A stretch of 64,000 bases of DNA from Diadema setosum (taxonomy: Eukaryota; Echinodermata; Echinoidea; Diadematoida; Diadematidae). The translations under genes were made by a program, and so were the position numbers. This document shows positions 62,901 through 64,000 of the stretch, piece by piece. The stretch lies in the NCBI GenBank assembly GCA_033980235.1, contig CM067068.1, positions 32,087,046 through 32,151,045 of the forward strand, given 5' to 3'. The notes beneath the pieces were generated by a model. The model saw only the letters and a list, made by a program, of their open reading frames with translations, was not told where the DNA came from and did no database searches. How positions within the stretch are numbered: the stretch's first letter is position 1; every line of letters starts with the position of its first letter.

Positions 62901-63109
62901 ACTTCACAAACACTGTACATTATTTCTAAATAAACAAAAGGCCAGTGACAGAGAGGCATGGGGCATCAAACGCACTGAACATGATATAGCAGTTGGTATG
63001 GTAATAGTGGACTCATTCTCAAGAATAAAGAGCATAATTTTGAAATAGAAATAAATAAAAAAAGAAGCACGACCAGGTTTACGCGATTCTTCTTACCAGA
63101 GAAGCACAT
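26969..63109 (-). CDS. Neuronal membrane glycoprotein M6 / proteolipid protein (PLP-DM20) family, whole gene span
   Basis: Seven coding exons join in phase into 306 residues. Family members are four-span membrane proteins of neurons and glia that act in membrane organisation, process outgrowth and, in vertebrates, myelin. Visible here are N-terminal Cys residues 2, 7, 8, 13 and 15 (likely acylated) and the motif CRCLRRVPYAT. Spans lie at about 21-42, 72-101, 125-154 and 232-258. The second extracellular loop has Cys 157, 169, 217 and 225, matching the two disulfides known in PLP, with hallmarks CLDLNQYG and ICGNDLRTFC. N-glycosylation sites are N166 and N187. A Thr/Pro-rich insert (about 186-206) is absent from vertebrate members. 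The tail after span 4 contains YIRI and ends THF. The PLP-specific loop is absent, so it is DM20/M6-like. I do not assign a paralogue symbol. Introns are 3.5, 9.6, 4.5, 6.7, 1.2 and 9.7 kb. Confidence 0.92.
27421..27625 (-). mobile_element. tRNA-derived SINE, truncated copy
   Basis: Shares with 24414-24647 the segments GTACCCATTT-TA-ACCTGG, GGGACATTGTGGGTAAA, AACATCTTG and AAGGACGTAAGCACTGG (plus-strand reading), and a CATTATTGTTATTATTATC tail read on the minus strand. The tRNA-like head is cut inside the B box, and unclassified repeat copy B follows at once. Confidence 0.75.
27633..28013 (+). repeat. Unclassified dispersed repeat, copy B
   Basis: Realigns with 23502-23917 through the landmark words listed there. 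It differs by an insertion near 27785-27838. Lies inside M6 intron 6, about 0.5 kb from exon 7. Confidence 0.7.
28217..28376. mobile_element. MITE, CCGTTTCATAAA family
   Basis: Ends GGGACCCGTTTCATAAAA and TTTTATGAAATGGGGCCC; the arms also pair GGAATGGCAA with TTGCCATTCC. About 160 bp, in M6 intron 6. Confidence 0.75.
29131..29513. mobile_element. Decayed copy of the AGGGAT-family foldback MITE
   Basis: Internal similarity to 21567-21965: GATGAAAATCGGTTTTGAAA, TTGGTGAGATAAC and GATATCTCAGCCATT. The outermost AGGG ends and TTAA flanks have decayed. Confidence 0.65.
29588..29763. mobile_element. Foldback MITE with about 55-bp arms
   Basis: Arms read TCATAAAGCTGTTCGTAAAG followed by TTACGAACGACTTA, and ACTGGTGATCAGTTC; the exact or near-exact complement lies on the other side. 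The outer ends belong to the CCGTTTCATAAA type. The arms are highly similar, suggesting a young copy. Confidence 0.8.
31978..32101. mobile_element. MITE, CCGTTTCATAAA-like family (CCGTCTTATAAAG variant)
   Basis: Ends GGGCCCCGTCTTATAAAG and CTTTATAAGACAGGCCCC, with inner AAATCAATCACAAGT facing ACTTGTGATTGATTT. About 124 bp, in M6 intron 6. Confidence 0.75.
34238..34588 (+). repeat. tRNA-like fragment between two related 90-bp segments
   Basis: A canonical B-box GGTTCGAATCC lies near 34430-34440, with TGGG/CCCA flanking arms as in a T-arm. On both sides lie similar segments (about 34238-34328 and 34490-34588) sharing ATGAAGG, TTTGTCAATCA and GCAAGAA words. Possibly a nested or tandem SINE remnant. 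The A box and acceptor stem are not convincing, so this is not a tRNA gene. Confidence 0.4.
35575..35626. repeat. Two adjacent perfect hairpins
   Basis: AAGAAATTGAGAAT, a GTTT loop and its exact complement (14-bp stem, 35575-35606) are followed directly by AAGATCC-AA-GGATCTT (7-bp stem). Located in M6 intron 6. Confidence 0.6.
36791..36848. repeat. (TA)n microsatellite next to M6 exon 6
   Basis: Nearly pure TA repeat that begins 27 nt downstream of the exon 6 donor in transcript sense. Confidence 0.95.
36876..36941 (-). CDS. M6/PLP family, coding exon 6 (66 nt)
   Basis: Acceptor CCCTAG and donor GTGAGT, phase 0 at both ends. It encodes residues 228-249, starting NEDISLSVYLTVTA, the first two thirds of the fourth membrane span. 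The 66-nt length and phase equal those I recall for exon 6 of vertebrate PLP1. Confidence 0.92.
36942..38112 (-). other. Intron 5 of the M6 gene
   Basis: About 1.2 kb, GTGAGT to CTAG. No repeats of note and nothing else recognised. Confidence 0.9.
38113..38267 (-). CDS. M6/PLP family, coding exon 5 (extracellular loop 2)
   Basis: Acceptor TTCACAG, donor GTGAGT. It enters after one base of codon 176 and leaves in phase 0. It encodes the rest of the second extracellular loop: a Thr/Pro-rich stretch with VNTTMVTTTTPTPTPTTQ, then RICGNDLRTFCDH carrying the two distal disulfide cysteines. At 155 nt it is 81 nt (27 codons) longer than the 74 nt I recall for PLP1 exon 5, and the extra length is the Thr/Pro stretch. 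A second open frame across it gives a His/Tyr-rich peptide but does not join the neighbouring exons. Confidence 0.93.
39215..39275 (+). repeat. (AAAAC)n tract
   Basis: A-rich repeat of AAAAAC and AAAAC units. Confidence 0.85.
39963..40235. repeat. TTCCGAAGGTTCGTTA foldback repeat, best-preserved copy
   Basis: The left half repeats TTATTCCGAAGGTTCG in tandem and the right half repeats the complement CGAACCTTCGGAATAA, so the whole can fold back. It includes TAGGGAATTTGTGTGTTT, shared with 4490-4870. Related to 16345-16950. Confidence 0.75.
40302..40328 (+). repeat. (CT)n microsatellite
   Basis: Pure CT repeat. Confidence 0.95.
42595..42950. mobile_element. TTAA-flanked MITE (AGGCATAATTTACC family), copy 1
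   Basis: TTAA-AGGCATAATTTACCATTTGC at the left and GGTAAACTGGACCT-TTAA at the right. 356 bp. The same element lies inverted at 46068-46431, sharing for example ACTCACATTTTAGAACTATT, CAATAAACCATAACTGTA and ATATGTGTAGGTC in one or the other sense. Confidence 0.8.
44683..44766 (+). repeat. (TG)n/(CG)n alternating purine-pyrimidine tract
   Basis: TG repeats interrupted by a CGCGCGCGCG block, a sequence prone to Z-DNA. About 230 nt into intron 4. Confidence 0.9.
44996..45149 (-). CDS. M6/PLP family, coding exon 4 (span 3 and start of loop 2)
   Basis: Acceptor CCTACAG, donor GTAAGA; phase 0 in, phase 1 out. It encodes residues 125-175: a third membrane span starting MIMLCYFLCVCWMLGCIILA, then SYC, NSTC (N-glycosylation site N166) and LDLNQY. 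The CLDLNQYG hallmark matches CLDLRQFG/CVDxRQYG of M6 proteins and ADARMYG of PLP. Confidence 0.95.
45328..45370 (+). repeat. (CAGA)n microsatellite
   Basis: About ten copies of CAGA. Confidence 0.95.
46068..46431. mobile_element. TTAA-flanked MITE (AGGCATAATTTACC family), copy 2, inverted
   Basis: TTAA-AGGTACGGTTTACTATTGGGAGC at the left and GCAAATGGTAAATTATGCCT-TTAA at the right. It is the reverse-orientation copy of 42595-42950. 364 bp, non-coding. Confidence 0.8.
48241..48721. mobile_element. Probable TTAA-flanked MITE
   Basis: TTAA-AGGAGACAACC at the left and GGACTTCCCCT-TTAA at the right. The terminal complementarity is short, so the call rests mainly on TTAA flanks plus AGG/CCT ends like those of the other elements here. 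Confidence 0.45.
49028..49100 (+). repeat. (CTT)n-rich stretch
   Basis: Imperfect CTT/CTC triplet repeat. Confidence 0.85.
49287..49330. repeat. (TA)n microsatellite
   Basis: Pure TA repeat in M6 intron 3. Confidence 0.95.
49628..49787 (-). CDS. M6/PLP family, coding exon 3 (span 2 and cytoplasmic loop)
   Basis: Acceptor TTTGCAG, donor GTAAGT; it enters after two bases of codon 71 and leaves in phase 0. It encodes residues 72-124: the second span with TAVLFWVLFGLVALIGCFG, then AGPSKKNACGRRAMKCVGRI. The CG-x-R-A-x-K-C pattern is typical of invertebrate M6. At 160 nt it fits the DM20 form; the PLP-specific insert is absent. Confidence 0.94.
50291..50336 (+). repeat. (TC)n microsatellite
   Basis: Pure TC repeat preceded by a C-run. 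The Arg-Glu frame on the other strand is an artefact. Confidence 0.95.
51124..51215. mobile_element. Very short TTAA-flanked element with CCCTTT ends
   Basis: TTAA-CCCTTT at the left and AAAGGG-TTAA at the right bound 92 bp. CCCTTT next to TTAA is a piggyBac-like terminus. Could be chance given the short ends. Confidence 0.45.
54996..55201 (+). repeat. Polypurine (GGGGAAGG-type) tract
   Basis: About 200 nt almost purely A and G on the plus strand. The Arg/Gly/Glu frames here are low-complexity artefacts. Confidence 0.9.
56378..56600 (+). repeat. (CTA)n trinucleotide repeat
   Basis: A long CTA array, pure in the middle and mixed with CTG, TTA and CGA at the edges. It gives poly-Thr, poly-Tyr or poly-Ser frames, none of them genes. 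Confidence 0.95.
57352..57575 (+). repeat. Minisatellite, GTCGAACTCGTGGGCC unit
   Basis: About seven imperfect units of roughly 25-40 bp with the core GTCGAACTCGTGGGCCTTTT. Units vary at single bases (AACTTG, GACTCA, AACTAG). Confidence 0.85.
58858..58935 (+). repeat. (ATC)n followed by (TTC)n
   Basis: About ten ATC repeats run straight into about fourteen TTC repeats. Confidence 0.95.
59371..59569 (-). CDS. M6/PLP family, coding exon 2 (Cys cluster and span 1)
   Basis: Acceptor GATGCAG and donor GTGAGA; it enters after one base of codon 5 and leaves after two bases of codon 71. It encodes NCCDYALCRCLRRVPYAT, the conserved cysteine cluster and entry of span 1 (vertebrate equivalents CCxKCLGGIPYAS and CCARCLVGAPFAS), the first span (about residues 21-42) and the first extracellular loop. 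Length modulo 3 equals that of PLP1 exon 2 as I recall it (199 versus 187 nt). Confidence 0.93.
59570..63096 (-). other. Intron 1 of the M6 gene
   Basis: About 3.5 kb if exon 1 is right. Contains (GT)n at 59893-59958, a pyrimidine-rich stretch near 60440-60890 and a C/A homopolymer junction near 62551-62569. Confidence 0.55.
59893..59958 (+). repeat. (GT)n microsatellite
   Basis: About 66 bp of pure GT repeat. Confidence 0.97.
63097..63109 (-). CDS. M6/PLP family, candidate first coding exon (13 nt)
   Basis: ATG TGC TTC TCT G followed by the donor GTAAGA. It gives MCFS and the first base of Val 5, so the mature start reads MCFSVNCCDYALCRC, matching MGxxECC-type N termini. It ends in phase 1, as exon 2 requires, and vertebrate PLP1 likewise has a tiny first coding exon ending in phase 1. 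An in-frame TAA lies 24 nt upstream of the ATG. The exon is so short that chance cannot be excluded; another first exon could exist in intron 1 or beyond the window. Confidence 0.55.
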
Positions 63110-63397
63110 TACCAATTCACGCCAGCAGTTTTAAAATCGGCAGCAGGTGTTCACCACATAGGGTCTACTTAAAAAACACGGCGACCCATCCCTTTTGGCT
63201 TATTTGAACATATCGAAGCCTCAGCGGTGTAATGATATTAATTCTCAAGGTCGACTCCTTGCGGCGAAAAAAAAAAAAATCTCTCGACCAAGACGGAGGA
63301 AAGACGGCTTGGGATTACTTTAAGGAGAAATCGGAAGGTTCGATCGATGACGGAATCAGATGAGCTGCATGCCCCCCTCCCTCCACCTCCTCCCCCT

Positions 63398-63433
<36 letters not shown>

Positions 63434-63745
63434 AAGATGAGCAAAGAATGCAGCATCGATGCCGACTGCGAGAGGCGATCGAAACTGGATGATGGTGCAT
63501 AAATTTCTAGCTCCACTATTGACATCCTCGACATCACACTATTGATCCCAAGATACCACATCATTAAAAACCAACAGACAATCTACACAAAAAAACCACA
63601 CAAACAAACAAAACCAACCTTAAAACAGCCTTGACAGCAGCGCGTTAATTCGAAGATTCTTTTTAAACAGCATGTCATATTGCTGCCTATGTTAACACTA
63701 TCTACCCCAGATGTGGAACTATTATGCATTGCTATCTGCCCCTGC
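63110..63745 (-). other. Possible 5' UTR of the M6 gene
   Basis: Only valid if the TATA call upstream is right. Contains a long (CT)n tract at 63398-63433, (GA)n in transcript sense. No other gene seen. Confidence 0.3.
63398..63433 (+). repeat. (CT)n microsatellite
   Basis: Pure CT repeat; GAGAGA in the sense of the M6 gene. Confidence 0.95.
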
Positions 63746-63770
63746 GCAGTGGGTGATCACGACAGTGCGT

Positions 63771-63780
63771 TATTTATAGA
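63771..63780 (-). promoter_or_regulatory. Candidate TATA box
   Basis: TCTATAAATA on the minus strand, about 660 nt upstream of the candidate M6 start codon. Would place transcription start near 63745. No other support. Confidence 0.25.
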
Positions 63781-64000
63781 AGGAGACTAATCGGGTTTTG
63801 ATCGAACTGGTCGATTATGAACACTTTTACCCACAAACGATGATGATGTGGGCAGGGGATTTGCTAAAGACTATTTGTGACAAAATTCATAAACATGGGA
63901 ATACTGGAAAGCAAGGACACCGAAATGTCATCTTCAAATGTTATCATAATTAGATGCAAGACCATCAACTTTAATGTGAAATACGGACTTGTGCTATTTT

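Overview
This is an intron-rich, repeat-dense animal genome window, most likely from a marine deuterostome invertebrate (my best guess is an echinoderm such as a sea urchin). The evidence is one vertebrate-like split gene, a CR1/L2-type LINE, tRNA-derived SINEs, many foldback MITEs and abundant microsatellites. There is no prokaryotic gene organisation. The species assignment is inference from general repeat character.

The one cellular gene I can support is a member of the proteolipid protein family (M6 / PLP / DM20, four-pass neuronal membrane glycoproteins). It lies on the minus strand, and its coding sequence runs from about 63109 down to 26969. I assembled seven coding exons by hand from splice signals, reading phase and family motifs: 63109-63097, 59569-59371, 49787-49628, 45149-44996, 38267-38113, 36941-36876 and 27142-26969. 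All phases join cleanly into 306 codons plus a stop. Exon lengths modulo 3, including a 66-nt sixth exon, agree with the vertebrate PLP1 layout as I remember it. The product has an N-terminal Cys cluster, four membrane spans and the four-cysteine second extracellular loop. It also carries a Thr/Pro-rich insert in that loop that vertebrate members lack. Exon 1 (13 coding nt) is the least certain part. A possible TATA box lies near 63775 and a possible poly(A) signal near 25255.

The layout is as follows. Positions 270-2213 hold a 5'-truncated LINE with an uninterrupted reverse transcriptase ORF. Positions 2214-25250 are gene-poor: two related Helentron/HINE-like elements (7221-8376 and 10340-11629) with about 158-bp tandem units full of TGACCT half-sites, a pogo-like MITE, large foldback elements, TTAA-flanked MITEs, a SINE and microsatellites. 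Positions 25250-63750 are the M6 gene, whose introns hold further MITEs, an unclassified 400-bp repeat, a second SINE, a minisatellite, a 200-bp polypurine tract and many simple repeats. Positions 63750-64000 are upstream flank.

I found no undescribed multi-gene system. The observations most worth following up are the nuclear-receptor-like direct repeats amplified inside the Helentron-like elements, the series of MITEs sharing TTAA flanks, and the mucin-like insert in the M6 extracellular loop.
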